Positions 1 through 8,881 of a stretch of DNA of 64,000 bases are shown here, in pieces (within the stretch, counting starts at the first letter, position 1; every line of letters begins with the position of its first letter). Made by a program: the position numbers and the translations under genes. The notes under the pieces are model-generated. The model had not been told where the DNA came from. It made no database searches and saw nothing but the letters and a program-made list of their open reading frames with translations. Source of the stretch: Streptomyces sp. MA5143a. Its GTDB lineage: Bacteria > Actinomycetota > Actinomycetes > Streptomycetales > Streptomycetaceae. The stretch is taken from the NCBI RefSeq assembly GCF_900290235.1, contig NZ_OLMK01000063.1, positions 115,041 through 179,040 of the forward strand, given 5' to 3'.

Positions 1-638
1 CCGTGCGGGACAGCGGTACGGCCATCCAGACCGCCGTACAGAGCCTGGACGACCCGGTGACGCAGGCGGGCCGGAGACTGGCCGACGCCGTCACCGGACA
101 GACCAGCGTGCTCGACAAGGCGCTGGAGGAAGTGCGGGCGGCCGGCGACGGGATGCGCGATCTCCTCGCCCGGACCGCGGACCGGCTGGAGGCGGCGGTC
201 GGCGCCAACGGCAGCAGCGTCCACAAGGCACTGTCGGACGCGGCGCAACAGGTCGAGGACTCCCTGACGCTCTTGGCCGCGTCGCAGCGCGGGTTCACCA
301 CTGGCGTCGAGGTCGTCGCGGATGTCAACGGCCGACTGCTCCACGACCTCGGCGCGGTGGCCGAGCGCACCGGTGAGGCCGCGGAGGTCTCCCGCGAGGC
401 CCTGCTCGGCATCGAGGCCCGCAGCCAGGCCCTTCACGAAGCGGCCGACCGCTTCACCGGCGTCACCGACGCCCTGGCGCGGGCACTGCGGGAGACCGAG
501 ACGGCCCGCGCCGAGACAGAGGCGGCGCGGACTGAGGCGCAGGCGGCGCGGGCCGGAGCCGAGGCCGCCCACAAGCAGGCCGAGGACGAGCTACGGCAGG
601 CGAGGGAGCTGCGGGCCGGAATCGGATCCGCACGGTGA
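1..638 (+). CDS. Coiled-coil protein, C-terminal part (possible MotA/ZorA-like tail)
   Basis: The reading frame is open from the left edge, so the N-terminus lies outside the window; the first codons seen should not be taken as the start. About 211 residues are visible, almost all predicted alpha-helical, with Ala/Glu/Arg/Gln-rich heptads, and the last 50 residues are a regular AETEAARTEAQAA-type coiled coil. No membrane segment or catalytic motif is visible in this part. The stop overlaps the GTG start of the next gene (GTGA), which indicates translational coupling. Because the next protein looks like a MotB-type single-helix partner, this could be the long cytoplasmic tail of a MotA/ExbB/ZorA-like channel protein, but the channel domain itself is not visible, so that is inference. 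Confidence 0.6.
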   Translation, partial: VRDSGTAIQTAVQSLDDPVTQAGRRLADAVTGQTSVLDKALEEVRAAGDGMRDLLARTADRLEAAVGANGSSVHKALSDAAQQVEDSLTLLAASQRGFTTGVEVVADVNGRLLHDLGAVAERTGEAAEVSREALLGIEARSQALHEAADRFTGVTDALARALRETETARAETEAARTEAQAARAGAEAAHKQAEDELRQARELRAGIGSAR

Positions 639-1138
639 GCCCAGTGAGAAAAGGGTTCCGCTTCACCCCGTTGCATCTCGCCGGGTGGCTCTTCGCCGAC
701 ATGCTGCTCGTGCTCGCCCTCGTGTCCATGGGGGACCGGGGCGATCCGCTGGCCGCGCAGGCCGCCACGCGTCCTTCTCCCTCCGTCTCGTCCGCCGACC
801 CTGATCCGTCGCCCACACCGAGTCCGACTCCGCAGGGCCCCCGGTCGGTGGAACGCAAGCCGGTGAAGATCCACGTGACGGCGGCGGTCGGTGACAGGGC
901 ACGGATGGTGAAGCAACTGCGCTCGGCAACCGCCCGCTACGAGGGTCGCGCCGCCGCCTTCGTGATGACCTTCGGCCAGGCCGTCGAACCCAGTGACGGC
1001 CAGGCGTACGCGCGCGAGATCAACAAGGCTCTGCGCAAGGCGCGACCGGACATGTTCACCGACGCCACGACGCGGGACTTCTGGAACGGTGGTTCCGCAG
1101 GCGCGGCCGACCTGGAGATCTACTTCTACACCCGTTGA
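635..1138 (+). CDS. Single-pass membrane protein with Asp in the helix (MotB/ZorB-like candidate)
   Basis: A protein of 167 residues starting with GTG in a 4-nt overlap with the previous gene. A short basic N-terminus is followed by one membrane helix at about residues 13-32 that contains Asp22 (LFADMLLVLALV). A Ser/Thr/Pro-rich linker (about 45-70) then leads to a small C-terminal domain of about 90 residues. An acidic residue inside a lone N-terminal helix is the hallmark of MotB/ZorB-type proton-channel partners. The C-terminal domain does not show the usual OmpA-like peptidoglycan-binding motif, so the assignment is tentative. It lies between the coiled-coil gene and the VWA/PP2C/kinase triad, and the tight packing suggests one operon. 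Confidence 0.6.
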   Translation: MSPVRKGFRFTPLHLAGWLFADMLLVLALVSMGDRGDPLAAQAATRPSPSVSSADPDPSPTPSPTPQGPRSVERKPVKIHVTAAVGDRARMVKQLRSATARYEGRAAAFVMTFGQAVEPSDGQAYAREINKALRKARPDMFTDATTRDFWNGGSAGAADLEIYFYTR

Positions 1139-1197
1139 CGCTCTGTCCCCGTTGACGGCCGCGTCGCCGTCATCCACGCCCACGCTCAGGAGAGTTC

Positions 1198-1863
1198 ATG
1201 CAGATCCTGCCCTTCTACATGGTGTGCGACGAGTCCGGTTCCATGGCGGGAACCGGAGTCGACGCCATCAACTCGGCCCTGCCCGACCTGCACCAGGAGA
1301 TCAGCACCAATCCGAGCGTCGCGGACAAGACCCGCTTCGCGCTGATCGGGTTCTCCACCCAGGCCTCCGTGCTGCAGCCGCTCGCGGACCTGAGTGAACT
1401 GACGCAACTGCCTTCTCTCTCAGCGGGAGGCGTGACCTCCTTCGGCGCCGCCTTCACTCTGCTCAAGGACACCATCGAGAAGGACGTCACGGCACTGAAG
1501 GGGGAAGGCCACGACGTGTACCGGCCCGTGGTGTTCTTCCTGTCCGACGGCAACCCGACGGACAACGGCTGGCGTACGGCGCTCAAGGAGCTGAACGCGT
1601 TCCGCTATGCCCCGAAGATCATCGCCTTCGGGATCAGCGACGCCGACGCCGCGATCATCACGGAGGTCGCCAACTTCAAGGCGTTCATCCAGCAGGACGC
1701 GTCCATCACCCCCGCCGTCGCGCTTCGCGAGTTCGCCTCCAGTCTCACCCGTTCCATCGTGAGTTCGGCGACCAGCATGGCCGCGCAGGGCGGGGACGGG
1801 TTCCAGCTTCAGGTCGACGAGCAGGTGCCCGGTTTCACCAGCCTCTCCCTCGACAAGCTGTGA
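1198..1863 (+). CDS. VWA domain protein, TerY/YegL-like
   Basis: A protein of 221 residues that consists almost wholly of a von Willebrand factor A domain. The MIDAS metal site is visible as D11-E-S13-G-S15 at the very N-terminus, a Thr near residue 80 (GGVTSFGAAF) and an Asp near 116 (SDGNPTD). There is no signal peptide or membrane helix, so it should be cytoplasmic. A good ribosome binding site (AGGAGA) sits 6 nt before the ATG. It is the first member of a VWA / PP2C / kinase triad; its stop overlaps the GTG of the phosphatase gene. In TerY-P systems the VWA protein is thought to be a metal-dependent scaffold or target of the kinase and phosphatase. E. coli YegL is the closest named relative in architecture. 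Confidence 0.88.
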   Translation: MQILPFYMVCDESGSMAGTGVDAINSALPDLHQEISTNPSVADKTRFALIGFSTQASVLQPLADLSELTQLPSLSAGGVTSFGAAFTLLKDTIEKDVTALKGEGHDVYRPVVFFLSDGNPTDNGWRTALKELNAFRYAPKIIAFGISDADAAIITEVANFKAFIQQDASITPAVALREFASSLTRSIVSSATSMAAQGGDGFQLQVDEQVPGFTSLSLDKL

Positions 1864-3098
1864 GCGGCCCGATGAACCACGACGCATCCCACGGCGTGTA
1901 CGGCGACGCGGGGCATGACCCCCGCCACATGGACGGAGCCACCGATCCTGACGGATTCGACGAGCACGTCGCGGGCCTGCCGTACGGCGTCATGGCACCC
2001 GAGGTCTTTCCTCGGGTGACCGAGCCCGCAGCGCCGACGTCCCTACAGGCCCCACAAGCCCCGCCGACCCCGCCTGCCCCGACGGTTCCGACGCCTCCGG
2101 CAGCTCCGACCGCACCAGTCGCGCCGTCGGCCCCTCGGGCGCCCGAGGCCGCCGTGCCATTCGCTGAACCCGAGGCGGAGGCTCTGCGAGGAGTGCCCGC
2201 GCACGTCGGCAATCGCCCTCCCAGCTATCCGCCTCATCCGCTGGGACGCCCCTCCGTGCGGGACTCGGACCTCTTCGCACCCTTCTCTCCCGTGGTCCTG
2301 CTGGACGGGGCGCAGATCGGGAGGCTGACCGTGCGTGCCGCCTCCGTGCGGGGCGACTCCCACAACTGGGAGGGGAGTTGCCGCCAGGACGCCATGGCGG
2401 TGACGCGGATCGGTCCTCCGGAGGCGGAGCTGCTTCTGCTGGCCGTCGCCGACGGCGTGGGCTCCGCCCTGTACTCCCATGTGGGCTCCTACCAGTTCTC
2501 CCGCCTCACAGCCGTCTACCTGGACCGGGAGGCCGAGGACATCCACGCGGCCCTGTGCGCTCGCGACGGGGAAGAGCTGCGCGTCCTGGCGACGAAGGCC
2601 GTGGCCGGAGCGGCCGCCGAACTGCGCTCCGGGTGGGCGCGTGCCGCCCAGCACCAGCCTCGGCCGTATGCCGACCAGGACTACGCCACCACGCTGCACG
2701 TCCTCCTGATCCCCGTCGACGCGCGCATCCGTGACCGTGTGCTGTTCAGCGTGGGCGACGGCGGCCTGTTCGTACTGCGTGAGGGCCGCTGGGAGCAGGG
2801 GGATCCGGAGGGTGGCGAGGATCTCCTCGACACCCGCACCGAGGCTCTTCCTCACGCCTACCGCAGCGTCAAGGCCACGGTGCTGCGCACCGTGCCCGGC
2901 GAGGTCCTTCTGCTGAGCACCGATGGCGTCACCAACCCCCTCACCCAGAAGGACCCGGAGTTCGCACGGCGCCTCGCCGACGCCTGGGGCGGGCCCGAGG
3001 TCCCCTCCATGTCCGACTTCCTGTGGCAGGCGCAGACCCGGGCCAAGTCCTACGACGACGACCGGACCGTCATCTGCGTGTGGGAGGAGCAGGGATGA
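1860..3098 (+). CDS. PP2C-family Ser/Thr protein phosphatase (TerY-P triad)
   Basis: A protein of 412 residues. The first 130 or so residues are Pro/Ala-rich and probably disordered; the PP2C domain follows. Visible motifs are a metal-binding Asp in the first block (CRQDAMAV), the ADGVGSA block near residue 197, GDGGLFVLREG near 299 and STDGVTNPL near 352, which supply the acidic metal ligands typical of PPM phosphatases. The start codon is GTG in a 4-nt overlap with the VWA gene, and the stop overlaps the ATG of the kinase-like gene, so the three should be made together. It is likely to oppose the neighbouring kinase-like protein, as PphC (YegK) does in the E. coli triad. An alternative start is the ATG four codons further in. 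Confidence 0.9.
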   Translation: MSGPMNHDASHGVYGDAGHDPRHMDGATDPDGFDEHVAGLPYGVMAPEVFPRVTEPAAPTSLQAPQAPPTPPAPTVPTPPAAPTAPVAPSAPRAPEAAVPFAEPEAEALRGVPAHVGNRPPSYPPHPLGRPSVRDSDLFAPFSPVVLLDGAQIGRLTVRAASVRGDSHNWEGSCRQDAMAVTRIGPPEAELLLLAVADGVGSALYSHVGSYQFSRLTAVYLDREAEDIHAALCARDGEELRVLATKAVAGAAAELRSGWARAAQHQPRPYADQDYATTLHVLLIPVDARIRDRVLFSVGDGGLFVLREGRWEQGDPEGGEDLLDTRTEALPHAYRSVKATVLRTVPGEVLLLSTDGVTNPLTQKDPEFARRLADAWGGPEVPSMSDFLWQAQTRAKSYDDDRTVICVWEEQG

Positions 3099-4048
3099 CC
3101 GCGCAGGACGGTGCCGACGTCGCCCGCTCGTCGCTCACACTGGGCAACCGGGTCGGCAGCGGCGGCCAGGGCGAGGTCCACGCCGTCGGCGACGGATCGT
3201 TGCTCTACAAGGAGTACAAGGACCCGTCCAAGGTCAACGGCCATGCGCTTGCCGACCTGGTCGCGTTCCGGCAGGGGCTCGGCCAGGCGGATCGGGGCCG
3301 CCTCGACACGCTGGCTGCCTGGCCGCTGTGCAGGGTGGTCGAGGGGGGCCGGCCCCTCGGTTTCCTCATGCAGTGGGCCCCGTCCTCCATGACGTGGCGC
3401 ACTGCGACCGGGACGACGAAACTCCAGGAGTTGCAGTACCTGATCAGGCCCCCGAAATTGGCCTGGCAGGAGGTACCGCAGCCGACTCCTGAGCAGCGCA
3501 GGGCTCTCGCGTTGGCCTGCGTCGAGGCCATCGGCTGGTTCCACGACGCGGGCCTGGTGATCGGGGACATCTCGCAGGCCAACGTTCTGTGGTCCCTCAC
3601 GCCCGAACCCGCCGTCCACTTTCTGGACTGCGACGGTTTCCGCAGGGTGGGACGTGACGCCGTCCAGGCCCAGGCCGCCACTCCCGACTGGAACGACCCG
3701 CTCGCGCCGTCCACCGAGGCCAGCGTCGACACGGACGCGTACAAGACCGCCCTCGCTGCGGGGCGGATCCTCGCGCAGGATCCGTACGTCAGGCCGGAGC
3801 AGGGGATGCGGCCCGTCGTCGGCTGCCTCAACGAGCGTCAGGCCGCCGCGTCGGGGAAGCTCTTTGCTCAAGCCGCGGGCGAGCGGGGGACCCGGCCCCG
3901 CCCGAGCGAGTGGCAGACGGCGCTGAGCGACCGCGGCACGATCACCCTCACCGCGGCAGCGCCCAGGCCCCGGCCCGCCGTCGACCACTCGGTCCTTGAC
4001 GGGTTGCGCGACCGGAGGCCGATCAACCTGCGAGGACCAAGGCAGTAA
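3095..4048 (+). CDS. Degenerate Ser/Thr kinase-like protein of the TerY-P triad
   Basis: A protein of 317 residues whose ATG overlaps the phosphatase stop (ATGA). It has a glycine-rich loop (VGSGGQGEVH), a likely ATP-anchoring Lys in LLYKEYKD, a catalytic-loop-like VIGDISQANVLW near residue 155 (GD-x4-N instead of HRD) and LDCDGF near 178 in place of DFG. These are the non-standard motifs found in YegI-like kinases of VWA/PP2C/kinase triads. The last 50 residues are basic and Pro-rich. No membrane helix is seen. A frame continues upstream to 3023, but that start lies deep inside the phosphatase gene and has no ribosome binding site. It is probably active with atypical substrates, but loss of canonical HRD leaves this open. 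Confidence 0.82.
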   Translation: MTAQDGADVARSSLTLGNRVGSGGQGEVHAVGDGSLLYKEYKDPSKVNGHALADLVAFRQGLGQADRGRLDTLAAWPLCRVVEGGRPLGFLMQWAPSSMTWRTATGTTKLQELQYLIRPPKLAWQEVPQPTPEQRRALALACVEAIGWFHDAGLVIGDISQANVLWSLTPEPAVHFLDCDGFRRVGRDAVQAQAATPDWNDPLAPSTEASVDTDAYKTALAAGRILAQDPYVRPEQGMRPVVGCLNERQAAASGKLFAQAAGERGTRPRPSEWQTALSDRGTITLTAAAPRPRPAVDHSVLDGLRDRRPINLRGPRQ

Positions 4049-4478
4049 TGAGAGGCCCGGCTTGGCAATTCGAGGGCATGTGAACTCGGAGCCGACCAAC
4101 TGGGGATGTTGCCAACGTCCCCGGTACCACCATCGATGGATGTCAGCTCGCTGCGCAGGTGCGTGAGCAGCTCCCAGTTTCACCTATAGCCGCTGAACCG
4201 AGGAGGTTCAGCCGCTTGCCCCCGCGGCGGCGCTCAGCGCGGCGTACCGAGTGCTCGCGGCATGACAGCAGTATCAGTCGCAGTATTCGCCGACGAGTTA
4301 TCTGATTCAGTCGGTCCTTCGATGTGCGTGAAGTCACGGGAGATATAGGTCATTTGCCGCTCTCGATCGCCTTTATGGAGCGAGCTTTTTACGTACTCCT
4401 TACATAAGATCCTCTTGGCTCATCAGCTTTGCGGATGACGCATTGGCATGCGTAAAGCATGTACATATAGGGGGTTTT
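4049..4478. other. Intergenic region, less GC-rich
   Basis: A stretch of 430 bases with no credible gene. The right half (from about 4290) is visibly more AT-rich than its surroundings and probably carries the promoter of the following secreted-protein gene, but I could not fix a convincing -35/-10 pair. No strong terminator hairpin is visible after the kinase gene. Confidence 0.4.
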
Positions 4479-7400
4479 GTGAACGGAAGGTTCACAATGG
4501 CGGCCACATCGTTGGCCCTGTCTTTCGGTTTCGCCGTCCACGCGGCAGGCGCGACCTACGCAGCCGATTCCACGTCCAAGGCGGACAAGAGCTCTTCTCA
4601 GAGCAAGGCTGCGCGGCAGAAGGTCACCGAGGCTCCGGACGTCCAGTCCGCCCGGCTGGCCGCTGTGCTGGGTGGTCAGCGTGTGGAGGCCGTGTCCGAG
4701 CGCGCAGCCGACTCCACGACGTGGGTCAACCCGGACGGCAGTCTGACCACTGAAACCGCGTCCGGTGACATTCGGGTCCGGGAGGGCGGGCAGTGGAAGC
4801 CCATCGACACCACGCTCGTCGACACGGGAAGCAGTCTGGAGCCGAAGACCGCTGTCGCCGATGTGGCTCTGTCGGACGGCGGTTCGGGGGACTTCGCCTC
4901 GGTCAGCAGGGGTGCGCTCACGTTCGGTCTGGACTGGGGCAGGGATCTGCCGGAACCCCGAGTGAACGGGGCCACCGCCGTATATCCGTCGGTCGTCCCG
5001 GACGGTGACCTGCACGTCACCGCTCTACCGCACGGGTTCACCGAGTCGCTGATCCTCAAGAAGCGGCCCACCGAGCCGGTCGAACTGCGGCTGCCCGTCA
5101 CTCTGGAGGGCATGGACCTGGAGAAGACCAGCCAACGCCACCTTCGTCTGGAAGACGGTGACGGCGACCTCGTAGCCAGTGCACCGGCACCCCGGATGTG
5201 GGGCAGCGGCACGGACTCCAAGTCCGGTGATCCGGCCCGCTCCGCGGAGATCGCCACCACGGTGGAGGAGACCGCGAAGGGTACCGTCCTCGTGCTGCGC
5301 CCGAGTCATGAGTTCCTCTCGGATCCGACTGTCAGTTACCCGGTCACCATCGACCCGACGACCACACTTGCGGCATCGACCGACACCTGGGTGGCTACGA
5401 ACTACCCGGATTCACAGCGCGGTTCTACGGAACTGAAGGCAGGCACGTACGACGTCGGCACCACGAAGGCCCGCTCCTATGTGAAGTTCGACGTGTCCAA
5501 GCACGTCGGCAAGCACATTCTCAGCGCCGAGCTGCGGCTTCACTCGTACTGGTCCTCCAGCTGCTCCACCACCGGTTCCGGCGTGACAGCGCGGCGGATC
5601 ACCGAAAGCTGGGACCCGAGCGCCGTGACCTGGGGTGCTCAACCGACCACGACCGACGCCGGAGCCGCTGTCTCGACATCGTCGTACGGCCACGACGCGG
5701 CCTGCCCTGCGAACTTCATGCGCTGGAACGTGGCCGACATCGCCCAGGCCTGGGCCGACGGCGAGGCCAACCACGGGCTGCAGATCAGAGGGGTGGACGA
5801 GACCGACTCCTCGACCTGGCGCCGCTTCAGATCCGCCAACTACGTCGACGGTTCCCAAGGCCCGACCGAGCCCGCGCTGTCGGTGACGTACAACACCAAG
5901 CCGGGCGTGGCATCGCCGGTGAGCCCGGCCAGCGGCACGGTCACGGCCGACACCACCCCGACTCTGTCGGCGAAGGCCACCGACCCGGACGGTGACACCG
6001 TCCGCTTCACCATCGAGGTGTGGAACGCCGACGGCACCACCAAGATCGCCTCGGGGCAGTCTCCGTACACCGCCTCGGCAGCCACAGGCTCGTGGACCGC
6101 GCCGACGCTGGCCGCCGGGTCGTACAAGTGGCGCACAGCCACCTATGACGGCACCGATTGGAACGGTACGTGGTCGGCCTGGCGCACCCTCACGGTGGAC
6201 ACCTCTGTTCCCGCCGCGCCCGCACTGTCGTCCAGCACGTATCCGGCCGACGGCCTGTGGCACGGCGACGCGGGCCAGGGCGGCACCTTCAAGATCTCCG
6301 ACCCGGCGGGCAAGGCGGTCTCCGCCGAGTACCGCCTCAACGAGGGCACGACAGGCGCCGCCATGCTCACCGGAGGCACGGCCACGCTCTCTCTGACACC
6401 CGCGACACGTGGTGCGAACGCTCTGACCGCACGAGTGAAGAACCCCAACGGGGTGTGGTCCGAGTGGGGCACGTACACCTTCCTCGTGGGCGCCATCAAG
6501 GGAAGCCTCTCCGCCGCGTTCATCAACGACATCGCCGAGACGCACTTCTTCGAGACGCTGCACCCTCCGGCCGACGATGACACCCTGGTCGAGGACCCCC
6601 CAGCGGACGAGAGCCACCCGGACGTCGACGACACACCTGCCGACTTCGTCGAGCAGATCGACCCCAAGGAAGCGGAGACCGAGGACTCCGCCAAAGCCGT
6701 GCCGATCGCACAGCTTCCGGAACGCGCCGATCAGGACGTCATTGGCACCAGTTCCGATGGAAACACCCAGACGGTCGTCAACTTGCCCGCCGCCACCGCC
6801 TCCTCGGCGGAGCTGAGCAGCACGAACCTGGTCGTCTACCCCAACACCCAAACCGATGCGGACACCATCGCCATACGCAAGAACGCGAGCGCGGTCGAGG
6901 TCTTCCATCTGCTGCGCAGTTCCGATGCCCCGACAACCTTCACGTACCAGCCCGCGCTCGGCCCCGGACAGGTCATCACCGTGGGCGAGAACAACACCAT
7001 GATGATCTCAAGCGCCGAAGGCGGCCTGACGAGCTTTATCACCGCTCCGCTGGCTCTGGACGCCAAGGGCACCACCGTTCCCGTCACGATGAAACTGTCC
7101 GGCGACGACATCGTCGTCTCGCTCACCCCGGCCCCAGGACAGACCGTTGCTTACCCGGTGCTCCTGGACCCGGGACATGGCTACGGTGCCGTCACCCCCT
7201 CAGAGCGGTATTACTGCTTCTGGAACCCCTACGACTGCTCGATAGCGCACGACAGGGCGAACGTAGCCTTCAAGAAGGCACAGGACCTCTACCCGGACAG
7301 GACGCTCTTCCAAGGCACGGGTGACGCGTTCCGCCACTGCTACTGGAACGCGCTGATGGAAATTCGCCTCTCCACCAAGGACGCGTACGAGATCGCGACA

Positions 7401-7595
7401 CGGCACGAGTCCAAGTCCGAGGGCAACGATCAAACGATGGACCTGCGCAACAACTCCATCGGCCGTGGCATCGGGCGCAAGAACGACGGCAAGACCAGTG
7501 CCGGCATCCGCAGCAAGAAGGCATGCCTGAACGCCCAGAAGAATGGCAGCCTGTGGATCATCAAGAGCGGCAACCTCGTCAGGAGCGACAAGTGA
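4479..7595 (+). CDS. Secreted DNRLRE-domain protein with C-terminal DUF6973 domain
   Basis: A protein of 1038 residues from the GTG at 4479, which has AGGGGG a few bases upstream; an ATG at 4497 is an alternative. A hydrophobic segment ending near an AAGA/AHAAGA-type cleavage site looks like a signal peptide. After about 280 residues of beta-rich sequence comes a DNRLRE-type domain (about 290-480, starting YPVTIDPT), then two Fn3-like repeats (about 480-665), an acidic Pro-rich linker (about 690-745), another beta region, and a C-terminal DUF6973 module. The latter shows DAFRHCYWNALM near 947, an HE pair near 975 and MDLRNNSIGR near 987. DUF6973 is a common C-terminal effector module of polymorphic exported proteins, so this may be a toxin; that is inference. 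The stop overlaps the next gene. Confidence 0.8.
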   Translation: MNGRFTMAATSLALSFGFAVHAAGATYAADSTSKADKSSSQSKAARQKVTEAPDVQSARLAAVLGGQRVEAVSERAADSTTWVNPDGSLTTETASGDIRVREGGQWKPIDTTLVDTGSSLEPKTAVADVALSDGGSGDFASVSRGALTFGLDWGRDLPEPRVNGATAVYPSVVPDGDLHVTALPHGFTESLILKKRPTEPVELRLPVTLEGMDLEKTSQRHLRLEDGDGDLVASAPAPRMWGSGTDSKSGDPARSAEIATTVEETAKGTVLVLRPSHEFLSDPTVSYPVTIDPTTTLAASTDTWVATNYPDSQRGSTELKAGTYDVGTTKARSYVKFDVSKHVGKHILSAELRLHSYWSSSCSTTGSGVTARRITESWDPSAVTWGAQPTTTDAGAAVSTSSYGHDAACPANFMRWNVADIAQAWADGEANHGLQIRGVDETDSSTWRRFRSANYVDGSQGPTEPALSVTYNTKPGVASPVSPASGTVTADTTPTLSAKATDPDGDTVRFTIEVWNADGTTKIASGQSPYTASAATGSWTAPTLAAGSYKWRTATYDGTDWNGTWSAWRTLTVDTSVPAAPALSSSTYPADGLWHGDAGQGGTFKISDPAGKAVSAEYRLNEGTTGAAMLTGGTATLSLTPATRGANALTARVKNPNGVWSEWGTYTFLVGAIKGSLSAAFINDIAETHFFETLHPPADDDTLVEDPPADESHPDVDDTPADFVEQIDPKEAETEDSAKAVPIAQLPERADQDVIGTSSDGNTQTVVNLPAATASSAELSSTNLVVYPNTQTDADTIAIRKNASAVEVFHLLRSSDAPTTFTYQPALGPGQVITVGENNTMMISSAEGGLTSFITAPLALDAKGTTVPVTMKLSGDDIVVSLTPAPGQTVAYPVLLDPGHGYGAVTPSERYYCFWNPYDCSIAHDRANVAFKKAQDLYPDRTLFQGTGDAFRHCYWNALMEIRLSTKDAYEIATRHESKSEGNDQTMDLRNNSIGRGIGRKNDGKTSAGIRSKKACLNAQKNGSLWIIKSGNLVRSDK

Positions 7596-8035
7596 CCTCA
7601 GTACTCAGTCGGCGCGTGGCGCCCATCCTCTTGTTCCTGCAGGTGGCCTACATCGGGCTGTTCGCCGTGCTGGTCACGGCCCTGCCGCCGGACACGGCCG
7701 AACTCGACCACACGGACACCTCGATGCTGGACACGGCGTTGTACGCCGTGACCCTGCTCGGCATCGTGATCGCCCTGGTGGGCGCAGCCGCGATCCTCGG
7801 GCTGGAGAAGGTCCGCGCACGTACCCCGCGGCCCGTGCGAGCGGGATGGCTGGGAGTCGTCGCGCTGGGCCAGGTCGCCATCGCCGTGCTGGCACTGATC
7901 AATGTCTTCGGCCAGGACCCTGGCCCGGACGTCGTCTTCGGTGCAGCTATGACGGTCGCTGCCCTGGGCATCGCCGCCGCGTGCATCTCGGAGGCGCGTA
8001 CCGCTGTGCCGTTCGGACCGCACGTTCAGGCGTAA
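7592..8035 (+). CDS. Four-helix membrane protein, candidate immunity partner
   Basis: A protein of 147 residues whose GTG start overlaps the stop of the DUF6973 protein by 4 nt. Four hydrophobic segments are visible at about residues 9-30, 47-71, 82-104 and 109-131, with no recognisable catalytic motif. The tight coupling to an exported protein with an effector-like C-terminus makes an immunity role attractive, since many polymorphic-toxin immunity proteins are small polytopic membrane proteins. It may equally be an unrelated small membrane protein. I do not recognise a named family. Confidence 0.6.
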   Translation: MTSVLSRRVAPILLFLQVAYIGLFAVLVTALPPDTAELDHTDTSMLDTALYAVTLLGIVIALVGAAAILGLEKVRARTPRPVRAGWLGVVALGQVAIAVLALINVFGQDPGPDVVFGAAMTVAALGIAAACISEARTAVPFGPHVQA

Positions 8036-8881
8036 AGAGCCCCACCCTGCGTCCGTGGCGTCCCCAAGTACATGGTGGGGGCGCCACGATGTTTGTACGG
8101 CCCGCTCCGAGGCGAAGTCGGGAACCCGGGGTTCGGCCTGGAGGTCAACAGGGAGGCCCAAGAAGTGGAGGCGGTGTGTCTATCGTCCCGCTTCGCCGTC
8201 GCACGTGATCCACACCGAGCCGGCGAACCGCTGGGAGGTGCCGTAACTGGTGCCTCACGATGTTGCAGATCTGGCCGCACCCGTGCCGGGGCACGGCGAG
8301 GAACTGGATGAAGTCACGTCCACCGAAGCACGTCCACCGAAGATCGGGAAGTTTTTCAGCCCCGCCGGGCCTGTCCTCGGGTCTGCTCCCTGCGGTCTCG
8401 GCCTCGCGGGCCGGCGCGGCGAGTTCAGTGGCGCTGCGCTCCACTTTCGCGACGACGCCGACGGGGAGCCCGGCGGTCAGGTACTCCCTGCTCAGGTTTC
8501 CCACTTCCAGTCGGTCACAGGCCGGCCTCGGCCCGCCTCCGGTTGCATCTTCCTTATCTCGATGACGGCATCCGTCGAATCCTCCACCCCACCGCTCACC
8601 AGGTTTTCCATGTGATGCAGGCGAGCGGCTCCTGAGAGGTAGCGCTGGACCGCGACGGACACACCCACGTGTGGACGAAGGTGTGCTGTGGCACCAGGGG
8701 CTGGGCCCGCTGAGCGCTGCAGGTCGCGTAGACGAGAGATTATGCACGAACGCCGGCATCCGGCTCGCCGTGAGCTCTTCTATGGCGGCCCGCAGGGCAC
8801 CCGGTTCGGGGGTGGGCGTTGGCTGCGGTCTGGACAGAGCAGGTCACATTGCACGGAAAGCCCGTGGCCCGGGGCAGTGGG
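8036..8881. other. Gene desert, possibly decayed sequence
   Basis: About 850 bases without a gene I can support. Open frames on both strands are rich in Arg, Pro and Ser, lack ribosome binding sites and show no family motifs. A short 14-base direct repeat (CACGTCCACCGAAG) occurs twice in tandem near 8316-8343. It may be remnant sequence at the left edge of the defence island. Confidence 0.4.

Noticed and set aside
8145..8759. 204-codon minus-strand frame in the gene desert
   Set aside because: No start signal, no family resemblance and uneven codon bias along its length; not enough to call a gene.
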